A stretch of 64,000 nucleotides of DNA from Desulfogranum marinum (GTDB lineage Bacteria; Desulfobacterota; Desulfobulbia; Desulfobulbales; Desulfobulbaceae): the NCBI RefSeq assembly GCF_016918565.1, contig NZ_JAFFQD010000014.1, forward strand, positions 47,823-111,822, given 5' to 3'. Of this stretch, positions 53,387 through 63,215 are shown piece after piece; position 1 is the stretch's first letter, and every line of letters begins with the position of its first letter. A program made the position numbers and the translations under genes. Under the pieces are notes generated by a model. It made no database searches. It was not told the DNA's origin and was given only the letters and a program-made list of their open reading frames with translations.

Positions 53387-54847
53387 TTACTCTGTTCGGT
53401 AATTGGGCGCTTCTTTGGTAATGATAACGTCATGAACATGGGATTCACGGAGCCCGGCAGCTGATATTTGGACGAAACGGGCACGTTTGTGCAACTCTTC
53501 AATGGTGGCCGCACCTGTATAACCCATGCCCGAGCGGAGTCCGCCGAGGAGCTGGTAGATCATTTCCGATATGGGGCCGCGATATGGTACCTTCCCTTCA
53601 ATGCCTTCCGGTACGAGTTTACTCCCCTCTTGTTGCTCCTGAAAATAACGGTCGCTTGAACCTTTTTTCATCGCCCCAATGGAGCCCATGCCGCGGTATC
53701 CCTTGTATTTACGCCCCTGGTAGAGAAAGGTCTCCCCTGGTGTTTCATCGGTGCCGGCAAAAAGAGAACCGATCATAACCGAGTGAGCGCCAATGCCGAT
53801 GGCTTTACAGATATCGCCTGAGTATTTGATACCACCATCGGCAATAACAGGGATATTATGTTTGCCGGCCTCGGCAACACAGTCTTTTAATGCCGTTAAT
53901 TGTGGGACGCCGACACCGGCAATAATACGGGTGGTGCATATCGATCCTGGACCAACGCCAATTTTGACGCTATCAGCACCTGCTTTAATTAATGCCGCTG
54001 TACCCTCTGCAGTGGCGACATTACCGGCAATGACCTGCAGGTTGGGAAAATGACTCTTAATCTCGGTAATACCATCAAGAACATTTTTTGAATGGCCGTG
54101 GGCCGAATCAAGGGTGACCACGTCGACATGCACATTAACCAATGCTTGGGTTCGTTCAAGCATTTCCGGGCCGATACCTATGGCAGCTCCGGCAAGGAGC
54201 CTCCCCATTTCATCTTTGGCGGCATGGGGATATTTTTTTATTTTTTCTATATCCTTAATGGTTATCAGGCCTTTCAGGTTGCCGGCTTCATCCACGACCA
54301 ACAGTTTTTCAATTCGGTGCTCATGGAGCAGGGCCTTCGAGTGTTCCAGCGAGATACCAACCGGCGCCGTGACCAAGTTTTTACTGGTCATAACATCACT
54401 GACGCGTAGGCCGTCATCAGAGACAAAACGTAAGTCTCGGTTGGTTACAATCCCGACCAGCTTGTTGCCGTCAAGTACAGGGAGGCCGGAAATTTTATAG
54501 GTTCCCATTATGGCCTGTACTTCAGCCACACTCTGAGTACTGGCTACGGTGATGGGGTCTACAATCATGCCGGATTCAGATTTTTTTACCTGTTCAACCT
54601 CCTTGGCTTGGCTTTCTATACTCATATTTTTATGAATTATACCAAGTCCTCCCTCCCTTGCCATGGCAATGGCGGTTTTATGTTCGGTGACACTATCCAT
54701 GGCCGCGCTCACAAGCGGAGCACAAAGGTCAATGGACCGTGTCAGGCGGGTCTTTAAGGATACTAAAGAAGGAAGTACCTCTGACGGACCTGGAACCAGA
54801 AGTACATCATCAAAAGTAAGGGCCAGAGGAATGTCTTTGTTAAGCAT
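53387..54847 (-). CDS. guaB: IMP dehydrogenase
   Basis: A 486-residue enzyme oxidising IMP to XMP, the first step to GMP. It begins [17 protein letters not shown], contains two CBS domains (residues ~95-200), the catalytic Cys loop [12 protein letters not shown], and the mobile-flap region [20 protein letters not shown]. The ATG at 54847 has AGGAGA upstream; a frame open to 55000 carries a family-foreign extension. guaA follows after 201 bases. Confidence 0.97.
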   Translation of the reverse strand: MLNKDIPLALTFDDVLLVPGPSEVLPSLVSLKTRLTRSIDLCAPLVSAAMDSVTEHKTAIAMAREGGLGIIHKNMSIESQAKEVEQVKKSESGMIVDPITVASTQSVAEVQAIMGTYKISGLPVLDGNKLVGIVTNRDLRFVSDDGLRVSDVMTSKNLVTAPVGISLEHSKALLHEHRIEKLLVVDEAGNLKGLITIKDIEKIKKYPHAAKDEMGRLLAGAAIGIGPEMLERTQALVNVHVDVVTLDSAHGHSKNVLDGITEIKSHFPNLQVIAGNVATAEGTAALIKAGADSVKIGVGPGSICTTRIIAGVGVPQLTALKDCVAEAGKHNIPVIADGGIKYSGDICKAIGIGAHSVMIGSLFAGTDETPGETFLYQGRKYKGYRGMGSIGAMKKGSSDRYFQEQQEGSKLVPEGIEGKVPYRGPISEMIYQLLGGLRSGMGYTGAATIEELHKRARFVQISAAGLRESHVHDVIITKEAPNYRTE

Positions 54848-55206
54848 AAACTCTCCTGATGCGGTGGCGTCATTAATGCCGGATGCTTTGGGTTTAATGT
54901 AATCGATCCAAACCTTTGGTTTGTATGCAGGTGTGGATGTAATATCTGTGGAAAGAACAACAGCTCTCTTTGTGTAGCTCGTAATGAGAGGCCTGTACAA
55001 AAGTGTGCTGGGTTAGAAATTGTGCATTGGTATATGAGTAGAGCTGAAAATGTAGCATGTTCTTGTTTAAAAGGAAATAAGCGGACATGAAAAAATCCCT
55101 GGATTTTTTAGGCTGTTCCTGCTTTACTTCTGAGCCGTTCAGCAGCGGGAATATTTTGTTATATCCCTTTCGCCTTTTTTACTGAAAAGCAAGGCACGAT
55201 TTACCA
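54848..55206. other. Divergent spacer between guaB and the YciO gene
   Basis: About 360 bases. A short hairpin AAAATCC...GGATTTTTT is visible near 55088-55110 on both strands. I see no gene or ncRNA with support; promoters of both neighbours are expected here. Confidence 0.4.
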
Positions 55207-55833
55207 ATGGCCAGGATACTTGAAATCAATCCATATAATCCGCAGGCGCGACTCATCGCGCAAGTGGTGGAGACCCTGAAAAAAGGTGGTGTAATCTGTT
55301 ACCCTACCGATACCATGTATGGCATCGGCTGCGATATTTTCAACAAAAAAGCTGTCCAGCGTGTCTATCAGATTAAAAAGCGACCCAAGCATAAACCTTT
55401 TAGTTTTATGTGCTCGTCACTGACGAATATCAGTGAGTACGGGCATGTGGGTAACGTTGCCTATCGCTTAATGCGAAAGAATTTACCTGGAGCCTATACC
55501 TTTGTCTTGCCCGGCACCAAGCTGGTACCCAAGATAATGCTCACCAAACAGAAGACGGTTGGTATACGCGTTCCTGATAACCCTATCTGTCAGGCCCTTT
55601 TGCAGAAACTTGGTAACCCGGTCCTTAATACCAGCGCGACAGCTGAAGATGATGAATCAGGGGTGACCAGTATTCTAGACGGCTATGATGCCGATCAACT
55701 GTTCGGTAACCTGGTGGATCTTATCATTGATGGCGGTGAGGTCTATCCTGACCCATCTACCGTCATTTCTCTTATCTCAGATTTTCCGGAAATACTGCGA
55801 GAAGGAAAAGGCGAAGTCGAACCTTTTCTCTAA
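55207..55833 (+). CDS. Sua5/YciO/YrdC-family protein (YciO-like)
   Basis: A 208-residue protein of the threonylcarbamoyl-AMP synthase fold. The motif KGGVICYPTDTMYGIGCD near the start, KKRPKHKPFSFMC, LPGAYTFVLPGT and VGIRVPDNPICQALL are all typical. The KRPKHKP variant and its length fit the YciO branch rather than TsaC/Sua5 proper, so a true role in t6A synthesis is not sure. The ATG follows ACCAATGG without a strong ribosome binding site. Confidence 0.85.
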   Translation: MARILEINPYNPQARLIAQVVETLKKGGVICYPTDTMYGIGCDIFNKKAVQRVYQIKKRPKHKPFSFMCSSLTNISEYGHVGNVAYRLMRKNLPGAYTFVLPGTKLVPKIMLTKQKTVGIRVPDNPICQALLQKLGNPVLNTSATAEDDESGVTSILDGYDADQLFGNLVDLIIDGGEVYPDPSTVISLISDFPEILREGKGEVEPFL

Positions 55834-55874
55834 AAAGTATCCCTGAACTATGGCATAGCTGTCATCTAATAGAA

Positions 55875-55915
55875 AAAGCCGGTATCTGAAATCAGTTACC
55901 GGCTTTTCTTATAAT
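55875..55915. terminator. Terminator between the YciO gene and ihfB
   Basis: AAAAGCCGGTA pairs with TACCGGCTTTT around a 12-base loop, with T-run on the plus side and the mirrored run on the minus side, between convergent genes. Confidence 0.88.
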
Positions 55916-55927
55916 GTACAGTACCAG

Positions 55928-56212
55928 TTACTCAGCCTTTATTAAAACCTCCTTCAATGATTTACTCATCGTAAAATGAAGGGTTTTACGAGCTGGTATA
56001 TCCATCATTTTGCCGGTTTTGGGGTTTTTTGTCGTCCGTGGTTTTCTTGTTCGGACTGAAAAACTGCCAAAACCACGAATTTCAACTCTTCTTTCTTCGG
56101 CAAGTGCTTGAGCTATTTCTTCAAGTATAATTTCAACTGCTTGGGCGATATCCTGTTTGTAATAATCACCAAGTTGTGCTGACACCGCGTTGACCAGTTC
56201 ACGCTTAAGCAT
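55928..56212 (-). CDS. ihfB: Integration host factor subunit (IHF/HU family)
   Basis: A 94-residue DNA-bending protein. The beta-arm segment EIRGFGSFSVRTRKPRTTKNPKTG, with the intercalating proline at the arm's tip region, and the dimer helix ALAEERRVE are typical of IHF beta. It follows rpsA on the same strand, as in E. coli, which supports the beta assignment. A terminator hairpin at 56294 separates the two. Confidence 0.88.
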   Translation of the reverse strand: MLKRELVNAVSAQLGDYYKQDIAQAVEIILEEIAQALAEERRVEIRGFGSFSVRTRKPRTTKNPKTGKMMDIPARKTLHFTMSKSLKEVLIKAE

Positions 56213-56293
56213 GATAATTCATCCTTTTAATATCTTCTTCCGCATTGTTGAGTGTGGGGGCAACGAATCCTGCCTATGCGGTATAATAGAAAA

Positions 56294-56333
56294 GGATGTT
56301 TCAATATCGTTTTTCGACGATACCAAAACATCC
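56294..56333 (-). terminator. Terminator after rpsA
   Basis: GGATGTTT pairs with AAACATCC, and an inner TATCGT/ACGATA stem extends it; on the minus strand it is followed by CCTTTTCTATT. Probably partial, since ihfB lies beyond. Confidence 0.75.
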
Positions 56334-56360
56334 TATTGCTACCAGATTTTCCCTTGTCTA

Positions 56361-58097
56361 TCAGGACTTATTTTCGTCGTCCTCACCAGCGGCGGCAATC
56401 AAAAGGTCTCCAAAAGTTGATGGTCCTGCAGTTTGTTTCTGAGCGTATTCCTCAGGAACTTCTCCATCATTATCATCTTTTTCTTCGAGCGCTTTTACAG
56501 AAAGACCGATCTTCCGGTCATCAGCAGATACGTTAATCACCATGGCCTGGAGAGTGTCGGCAACATTGAACATGCCAACCGGTGTTTTAACCTTGTCTCT
56601 TGAAATTTCAGAGACATGTACCAAACCTTCAATACCTTCTTCCAGCTGAACAAAAACACCGAAATCCGTTACATTGGTAATGGTTCCTTCCACAGTGGAG
56701 CCAATGGGATAGTTATTGGCTGCGGCCTGCCAAGGATCGGGCTCGAGCTGTTTTACGCCAAGAGAGAATCGCTCGTTTTCCTTGTCGATCTTCAGGACAA
56801 CCGCCTGAATGGTCTCACCTTTTGCATATTTTTCAGACGGATGCTTGATGCGCTCAGTCCAGGAAAGATCAGACACATGAATGAGACCGTCAATTCCTTC
56901 TTCAATGCCGATGAAGATACCAAAATCAGTAATGTTTTTGATCTTGCCTTCTATGACTGCGCCAACTGGATAGCTTTCTTCAACAACATCCCATGGGTTG
57001 GGTTGCAGTTGCTTCATACCCAGTGAGATACGCTTTGTTTCGGCTTCAACATTGAGCACCTGAACGTCAATTTCATCTCCAACTGCCACAACCTTGGATG
57101 GGTGACGAGGCTTTTTAGACCAGCTCATCTCAGAAATATGAACAAGTCCTTCTACACCTTCTTCCAGTTCAACGAACACACCGTAGTCAGTTATGGAAAC
57201 AACTTTACCTGTGACCTGAGCACCGGCTGGGTACTGTTCAGGCACGTCTTCCCATGGATCCGATTTCAACTGCTTGACACCGAGTGATACACGATCGGAA
57301 TTTTTGTCATATTTAAGGATCTTAACTTCAATTTCTTCACCCACTGTGTACAGTTTGGATGGGTGGGAAACACGCCCCCAGGAGAGATCGGTAATATGAC
57401 AAAGGCCGTCCATGCCGCCAAGGTCGATGAACAGACCATAGTCGGTAATGTTGGTAATTGCGCCACGAATGGTCTGGCCTTCCTCAAGGGTGGTGCGCAT
57501 CTGCTCACGCATTGCAGCACGTTGTTCCTCAAGGATAGCACGTCTGGAGATTACCACATTGTTGCGTTTGCGGTTGAACTTCAGAATTTTGAACTCAAAA
57601 GTCTGGCCGATCAGAGCATCAAGATCTTTTACGGGGCGCAGGTCAATTTGAGAGTATGGGAGGAAGGCTGGAACACCGATGTCAACGGACATGCCGCCCT
57701 TGACCCGGTTGTCGATTCGACCTTCAATAGTCCCGTCGTCTTCCTGGATTTGCGCAATTTTCTCCCAAACCTTAATGGCAATGGCTTTTTCTCGAGAGAG
57801 AAGAAGTCCACCTTCTTCTTTTCTCTTTTCGATAAATACCTCAAATTCATCACCGATTTTGATGACCCTGTCTGGGTCTTCGTGACGGAATTCAGATAAA
57901 GAAATATAACTTTCAGCTTTGTCTCCGACATCGATTAAAACTGCATCGCTGTTAATATCAACGACCGCCCCAATGGCGACTTCGCCAACATTTATAACGG
58001 TGTTGTTTTCTTCCTGCTCGAAGAGCTCGGCAAAACTCATTTCTTCGAAGCTATTGTCATCTGCCGCTGATGCGGGTTGAGTTCGGTTGTCAGTCAT
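56361..58097 (-). CDS. rpsA: 30S ribosomal protein S1
   Basis: A 578-residue protein with six S1 (OB-fold) repeats from about residue 30 to 540. The last four are close copies, each with the pattern G.V..ITDYGVFVELEEGVEGLVHISEMSW and S.KY..G. It brings mRNA to the ribosome. The acidic start (SFEEMSFAELFEQEEN) and the glutamate-rich tail are normal. ihfB follows downstream. Confidence 0.97.
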   Translation of the reverse strand: MTDNRTQPASAADDNSFEEMSFAELFEQEENNTVINVGEVAIGAVVDINSDAVLIDVGDKAESYISLSEFRHEDPDRVIKIGDEFEVFIEKRKEEGGLLLSREKAIAIKVWEKIAQIQEDDGTIEGRIDNRVKGGMSVDIGVPAFLPYSQIDLRPVKDLDALIGQTFEFKILKFNRKRNNVVISRRAILEEQRAAMREQMRTTLEEGQTIRGAITNITDYGLFIDLGGMDGLCHITDLSWGRVSHPSKLYTVGEEIEVKILKYDKNSDRVSLGVKQLKSDPWEDVPEQYPAGAQVTGKVVSITDYGVFVELEEGVEGLVHISEMSWSKKPRHPSKVVAVGDEIDVQVLNVEAETKRISLGMKQLQPNPWDVVEESYPVGAVIEGKIKNITDFGIFIGIEEGIDGLIHVSDLSWTERIKHPSEKYAKGETIQAVVLKIDKENERFSLGVKQLEPDPWQAAANNYPIGSTVEGTITNVTDFGVFVQLEEGIEGLVHVSEISRDKVKTPVGMFNVADTLQAMVINVSADDRKIGLSVKALEEKDDNDGEVPEEYAQKQTAGPSTFGDLLIAAAGEDDENKS

Positions 58098-58838
58098 GGA
58101 TTGTTGTTCCTGTTTTGACCAGTGTAAACCGGCCGTTTAATAGGTTAATGGTTATACGACTTTATAGGGAAGAAATAAATTCCATCCACTACTCCAAATC
58201 GGAACAAATAACAGAGTTGATCTGGAAAAACAACTGTTTCTTGTTGAAAAACTGTATTTTTTAGCTTTTATGTCTGGATTCCAGTTTGTTCGGGCAGCAT
58301 CAGGTTCAAAGTTATCGACGAACTACTCACGGGGTTGATAGCTCCTTGAGGAGCAACTAAGTAAATATTCAGCAGTGCTCCAAATGTTCTCAAGCTGACC
58401 GATTAGCAAATAAGCCCCGATTTCGGTACATCGGTATGCCGGGCCGGCAGATCGTGGGGAGTTGGGGTGCTGCTGAAGAGTTACGTTACTAGATTGTAAG
58501 CATAACGAGATAAGCACAAGACTCGGGAAGATCGGGCTAAATGATAATTGTTCAAGATAGCCGGTAATGGAACAAGGGGGCATAATGTCGGCAAGGCGCT
58601 CACTTCAGTGAAGGACGCTGGTAATGCCCTGGGAGATGTGTTGTAGTAGGCCCCTTTTTAAAATATATAGATAAGTGATGGCTAAGTACAAAAGTTCGAT
58701 CTACAAGGCGCAGGTTTTGTACTTAGCCATCTTTAGTGTGTGATGGACTTTTTACGAGTCCATCAATAAGTAAGAGGCCATTCTCTTGATGCGCTGCTTA
58801 TTGAAACAACAGACAGGGCGGCAGGTTAATTCTTTTTT
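58098..58838. other. Long intergenic region of unclear content
   Basis: About 740 bases, the longest gene-free stretch. The left 160 bases should hold the rpsA promoter. Around 58290 the sequence GCATCAGGTTCAAAGTT recurs from 53265. Between 58400 and 58640 composition is more GC-rich, with inverted CCGATTTCGGTACATCGG and a 26-30 codon open tail ending in KDAGNALGDVL and a stop near 58645, perhaps a gene fragment. A hairpin TTTTTGTACTTAGCCATC ... GATGGCTAAGTACAAAAG-type inverted repeat lies at 58678-58730. No intact gene seen. Confidence 0.4.
58678..58731. repeat. Inverted repeat
   Basis: GATGGCTAAGTACAAAA and TTTTGTACTTAGCCATC form a perfect 17-base inverted repeat with a loop of about 20 bases. 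It could be a terminator-like or element-end structure in the long gene-free region. Confidence 0.7.
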
Positions 58839-59519
58839 TTACCGCTTGCCATACGCTCCGAGTTCTTCCATTATCGGGCCGAAAAGCTCTTCGTAATCTG
58901 GAATTGTCTTGTGAAGAATAACATCCAAGTATTTGATATCGTCAAGATTGACAGTCAGGTTTGCACTGTATGCCATTGCTTCCAGATTGTAGAGGGTGTG
59001 AAAAACAGGTCCAATAAGGATATAAAATATATAGCGTCGTCTTTCCATGGACATCTTGCTAAGGTATCTGTGGAACGTTGCTTGCTCAAGGGCTCCTTCG
59101 AGATCAGCTTGGTAGACCACACAGGCAAAATTTACAAAACGCATCCTTTCAATTGCTTCTTGTGATGTTTCGGCGCGAACAACCTGATACCCCACAGACT
59201 CCACTGCACTGCAAATAGTATCGCAAACAGCTGATGGCTGATACAAGACCAGGGCCATGGGCACATCTTCTACTTTTTCCTCACCTTGAAAGACGCCACT
59301 GGTAAGCCAATCAAGATTTGGCGGTTGCGGAGGTTGGATTGTGCCCCCGATTGAGGGTGATTGTCCATCTTTGTTAATTTTAATCGACTGTTGGCAGTGG
59401 GGACATTTGAGTGTAAGCAACTGGCCCTGTTCCAGTTTTGCCAGAGCCTGTTCCAGTTTGCCTTGCTGGTCCGGATTAAAACGTATGTTTCCCTGACAAT
59501 GGGGGCATTGATTGATCAT
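58839..59519 (-). CDS. Zinc-ribbon protein with receiver-like domain
   Basis: A 226-residue cytoplasmic protein. Residues 1-45 are a zinc ribbon with CPHC at each end (CPHCQGN and CPHCQQS). After a proline-rich linker, residues ~85-200 look like a degenerate response-regulator receiver (ALVLYQPSAVCDTICSAVESVGYQVVRAETSQEAIERM), in which the usual phospho-aspartate position reads CVVYQADL. Its closeness to the PilT-like ATPase gene (44 bases) suggests a regulator of pilus or secretion activity. Confidence 0.78.
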   Translation of the reverse strand: MINQCPHCQGNIRFNPDQQGKLEQALAKLEQGQLLTLKCPHCQQSIKINKDGQSPSIGGTIQPPQPPNLDWLTSGVFQGEEKVEDVPMALVLYQPSAVCDTICSAVESVGYQVVRAETSQEAIERMRFVNFACVVYQADLEGALEQATFHRYLSKMSMERRRYIFYILIGPVFHTLYNLEAMAYSANLTVNLDDIKYLDVILHKTIPDYEELFGPIMEELGAYGKR

Positions 59520-59563
59520 GGTGATTTATATCCAAGAATAATTATGCATATAGAGTGCTTATC

Positions 59564-60742
59564 TTACGACCAGTTGTCAAACAGGTCTTTTTCTTCCTCT
59601 TCCATGTGCAACCCGCTGATGCTTGAAGTACGTTCACCACGAGCAGCCTTGAGGGTATCCATACCCCGTTTGATTTCACTTCTATGGGAGGAGTAGGAGA
59701 GAGCTGACTCTTCGGTTATCAAACCGGTTTCAAACAGTTCCAGTAAATGCTGGTCAAAGGTGCGCATGTCCCGTGTCGACCCCTCTTTGACGACATTGTA
59801 GAAGGTTTTTTCTTCTGTCTCGCCATTGATGATCAGGTCTTTTATGCGCAGACTGGTACAAAGAACTTCCAGGGCTGCGATCCGTCCTCCACCAATACGA
59901 GGCAGCAGACGCTGGCTGACCACCCAGCGGATAGTGTCTGCCAGTCGATTACGGACCTGGGGCTGTTCATCCTGTTCAAACATACCCAGGATACGGTTGA
60001 TGGTTTGGCCTGTGTCGATAGTATGGAGAGTGGAAAAAACAACGTGACCGGTCTCCGCAGCGGTAAGAGCTATTTCCAGGGTTTCCCTGTCCCGTATTTC
60101 TCCGACCAGAATTACCTTTGGTGCCTGACGAAGAGCAGCCCGGAGGCCGTTTGCAAAAGAGTCAAAATCATCCCCCTGTTCACGCTGGTTAAACGTGGCC
60201 ATCTTGTGTGGATGAACGTATTCAATAGGGTCTTCCAGGGTTACGATGTGAACAGGACGGGTTTCGTTGATTCGGTTGAGTATGGCAGCCATGGAAGTGG
60301 TCTTGCCGGTTCCGGTGGCCCCGGTAAAAAGGATGAGCCCATTCACCTCTTTCGACATCTTGGAAAAGGCATCGGGAAATTGAAACCCCTTGATGGTAGG
60401 GATGGTCGTTTCCAGTTTTCGGAGAACCGTAGAATAATACCCCCGTTGGGAAAATATATTTACCCTGAAGCGGGTTTTATCATCCAGAGAATAGGAAAGG
60501 TCACATGAACCTTTGGTGACCAGATCTCTGAGTAGCCGTTTATTACCGCCGATGATATTTAAAGCAAACACCTCTGATTGAAAAGGGGTCAGTTCTGTGA
60601 CCGGTGGCTGAACGTCCACCGAAACCAGAGCACCATCACTTTCAACCTGTAAGGTCTTACCAACGGTAATATTAAGGTCGGACACCCGCTTATGCTTGTT
60701 GAGCATAGAGGTTATCCAATAATTAATCTCCTGCTGCTTCAT
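59564..60742 (-). CDS. pilT: PilT/PilU-like twitching-motility ATPase
   Basis: A 392-residue secretion-type ATPase. Walker A is FTGATGTGKTTSM, the Asp box is VTLEDPIEYVH, Walker B GLRAALRQAPKVILVGEIRDRET and the His box STLHTIDTG are in order. It should drive type IV pilus retraction. The C-terminal part, with FDQHLLELFETGLITEESAL, is a family feature; the acidic end is longer than in typical PilT. No other pilus gene is near. Confidence 0.93.
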   Translation of the reverse strand: MKQQEINYWITSMLNKHKRVSDLNITVGKTLQVESDGALVSVDVQPPVTELTPFQSEVFALNIIGGNKRLLRDLVTKGSCDLSYSLDDKTRFRVNIFSQRGYYSTVLRKLETTIPTIKGFQFPDAFSKMSKEVNGLILFTGATGTGKTTSMAAILNRINETRPVHIVTLEDPIEYVHPHKMATFNQREQGDDFDSFANGLRAALRQAPKVILVGEIRDRETLEIALTAAETGHVVFSTLHTIDTGQTINRILGMFEQDEQPQVRNRLADTIRWVVSQRLLPRIGGGRIAALEVLCTSLRIKDLIINGETEEKTFYNVVKEGSTRDMRTFDQHLLELFETGLITEESALSYSSHRSEIKRGMDTLKAARGERTSSISGLHMEEEEKDLFDNWS

Positions 60743-61015
60743 ATTGTATCTACCAGTATAGAATTGACAAAGGTCTCTAATAAGGTACTATCGCGGACTA
60801 ACAGTAAAATACAAGAAAAAAATAAAAAAACGGGCCAGTGCGACAGGCTCCTTTTTTTATCCATCATACCTGGGATCTCCCCAGGAAAGTGTCAGAAAAA
60901 CAGGAGTTGAGCTGTTGCTGGGAACCGCATTGTCGGTCTTGCGGATTTACTGCCGTCAGGCGAACTGCTGTAAACATACGTAATGTAATTTTTTAGTTTT
61001 AAGGGAGAAGAGAGC
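60743..61015. other. Divergent spacer between pilT and ilvD
   Basis: About 270 bases that should hold both promoters. A GGGAGAAGAG site directly precedes the ilvD start. Nothing else recognised. Confidence 0.4.
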
Positions 61016-62845
61016 ATGGCAATTCCATTAAGAAGTGCAGAGACAACGAGCGGAAGAAGAATGGCGGGCGCCAGAGCCCTATGGCGGGCCAACGGCATGC
61101 AGGAAGAACAGATCGGCAAGCCGGTAATTGCTATTGTCAACTCCTTTACCCAGTTTGTACCCGGTCATGTGCACCTCCATGCAATTGGCCAGCAGGTAAA
61201 ATCCATGATCGAGAGCCAGGGTTGTTTTGCTGCTGAGTTCAACAGTATTGCTATTGACGATGGTATAGCCATGGGGCATGACGGAATGCTCTACTCATTA
61301 CCGTCCAGAGATCTCATTGCTGATTCTGTGGAGTATATGTGCAATGCGCATAAGGTGGACGCGATGATATGCATCTCCAATTGCGATAAGATCACCCCTG
61401 GGATGCTCATGGCAGCAATGCGGTTGAATATTCCCGCTGTTTTTGTTTCCGGTGGTCCCATGGAAGCGGGAAAAGCGGCCGACAAGGCTCTTGACCTGGT
61501 AGACGCCATGGTCATGGCCGCTGATGACAGTGTCAGTGACGAAGAGGTGGAAATTATCGAACGTTCTGCCTGTCCCACCTGCGGGTCTTGCTCAGGGATG
61601 TTCACCGCCAACTCCATGAATTGCCTCAATGAAGCCCTGGGGCTTGCAATGCCTGGAAACGGAACCGTTGTCGCCACCCATGCCGTTCGTATGCGTCTTT
61701 TTGAGCAGGCTGCCCAGCGTATTGTTGCCATGTGCGATGCCTGGTACGAGCATGAAGACGACTCGGTGCTTCCCCGCTCCATTGCCACTAAAGCAGCCTT
61801 TAATAACGCCATGTCTCTCGATATTGCCATGGGAGGCTCCACCAATACCGTCCTCCACCTCCTTGCCATTGCACATGAGGCAGGGGTGGATTACACCATG
61901 GCTGACATGAATGAGTTGTCCAAGTGCGTTCCCAACCTTTCCAAGGTAGCACCAAATTCAAATTACCATATAGAAGACGTTAACCGGGCAGGAGGAATTC
62001 TTGCTATCCTCGGAGAACTGGACCGGGGTAACCTGCTGGACACAAGTGTATACCGTGCCGATGGGCTGACGTTGCAGGAAGCATTGGATCGCTACGACAT
62101 CATGCGGCCAACCGTGATCGAAGAGGCGAAGCAGTTATATTATAGCGCACCGGGCGGGAAACGTAATCTGGTCATGGCCTCACAGGATGCGACGTACCCT
62201 GAGCTTGACACTGATCGTGCGAACGGGTGTATCCGCGACATGAAGCATGCCTATTCTAAAGATGGGGGCTTGGCTGTACTGTATGGTAATATTGCTGTAG
62301 ATGGCTGTATCGTAAAGACTGCCGGAGTGGATCCGTCCATCCTCCATTTCAAGGGGACGGCCCGTGTCTTTCATTCTCAGGAAGCCGCCTGCGAGGGAAT
62401 ACTTGATGGCAAAATCAGGGCAGGGGACATAGTCTTTATCCTGTACGAAGGGCCTAAGGGGGGACCGGGGATGCAGGAAATGTTGTACCCAACCTCCTAT
62501 TTAAAGTCACAGCACCTTGGCGCTGCCTGTGCTTTGGTAACCGACGGGCGATTTTCAGGAGGTACCTCCGGGTTGTCCATCGGTCATGTATCGCCTGAAG
62601 CGGCTAGTGGCGGTGCTATTGCCCTTGTACGTGATGGTGATTCTGTGGATATTAACATACCTGAACGTTCCATTAATCTGCTTGTTGATGACGAAGAGCT
62701 CAATGCACGGAAACTGGCAGAGGAAAACAAAGGGGCTGCAGCATATACACCAGATCGGGACAGAACCGTTTCCACAGCACTCAAAATATATGCCCATTTT
62801 GCCTCGTCGGCAGATAAAGGAGCTGTTCGAGTTTTGCCTGAGTAG
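61016..62845 (+). CDS. ilvD: Dihydroxy-acid dehydratase
   Basis: A 609-residue Fe-S dehydratase of branched-chain amino acid synthesis. Cluster cysteines lie in [13 protein letters not shown] and [31 protein letters not shown] and the C-terminal [20 protein letters not shown] motif are intact. It stands alone; other ilv genes are not in the window. The start ATG has a strong ribosome binding site. Confidence 0.96.
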   Translation: MAIPLRSAETTSGRRMAGARALWRANGMQEEQIGKPVIAIVNSFTQFVPGHVHLHAIGQQVKSMIESQGCFAAEFNSIAIDDGIAMGHDGMLYSLPSRDLIADSVEYMCNAHKVDAMICISNCDKITPGMLMAAMRLNIPAVFVSGGPMEAGKAADKALDLVDAMVMAADDSVSDEEVEIIERSACPTCGSCSGMFTANSMNCLNEALGLAMPGNGTVVATHAVRMRLFEQAAQRIVAMCDAWYEHEDDSVLPRSIATKAAFNNAMSLDIAMGGSTNTVLHLLAIAHEAGVDYTMADMNELSKCVPNLSKVAPNSNYHIEDVNRAGGILAILGELDRGNLLDTSVYRADGLTLQEALDRYDIMRPTVIEEAKQLYYSAPGGKRNLVMASQDATYPELDTDRANGCIRDMKHAYSKDGGLAVLYGNIAVDGCIVKTAGVDPSILHFKGTARVFHSQEAACEGILDGKIRAGDIVFILYEGPKGGPGMQEMLYPTSYLKSQHLGAACALVTDGRFSGGTSGLSIGHVSPEAASGGAIALVRDGDSVDINIPERSINLLVDDEELNARKLAEENKGAAAYTPDRDRTVSTALKIYAHFASSADKGAVRVLPE

Positions 62846-63096
62846 AACTTTTTTTGTATTTGATTATATGATGGACCTGCAGGACTCTGGGGCATGCGAT
62901 GCAAATGCTTCAGAGTCCTGTTTGTGTTTGGAGAATAACAGCAATGGAAGTTGATCCGTTTGTTGCTACCCCGGATTTTTCATCAATAAAGTTTTTCGCA
63001 GGACAAGGCACAAGCCGCGCAGCAGGTAAGCGAAGACTCCGGTAGTAACCTACCGCAAGTGGTTTGTAACGAAGATCCTGCGGAAAAATCTATTGA
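62846..63096. repeat. Region downstream of ilvD with repeat family B, copy 3
   Basis: After the ilvD terminator, AGGTAAGCGAAGACTCCGGTAG occurs at about 63024-63045. It sits in a loop closed by CGCAGGA (near 62999) and TCCTGCG (near 63075), as in copy 2. A CCCCGGATTT edge lies near 62970. Confidence 0.55.
62881..62919 (+). terminator. Terminator after ilvD
   Basis: AGGACTCTG pairs with CAGAGTCCT, enclosing an inner GCAT/ATGC stem, followed by a T-rich GTTTGTGTTTG. Confidence 0.8.
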
Positions 63097-63215
63097 CCCG
63101 AAGGGGGAACTTTTTGATTGAAAACGAAAAACAGACTGTTAATTGTGTAATTACTTTTTGAGCAATAATATCAGTTGATTGAGTTTGAAATCAAAAAGTT
63201 CATGAGAAATTCGGG
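63097..63215 (+). repeat. Repeat family A, copy 3
   Basis: A 119-bp copy bounded by CCCGAA and TTCGGG, with arms GAACTTTTTGATT and AATCAAAAAGTTC. Its right end touches the stop codon of the FAH-family gene. Nearly identical to copy 1 along its whole length. Confidence 0.88.

Noticed and set aside
58323..58583. 86-codon minus-strand frame in the long gene-free region
   Set aside because: Odd composition, no ribosome binding site and no similarity to any family I know.
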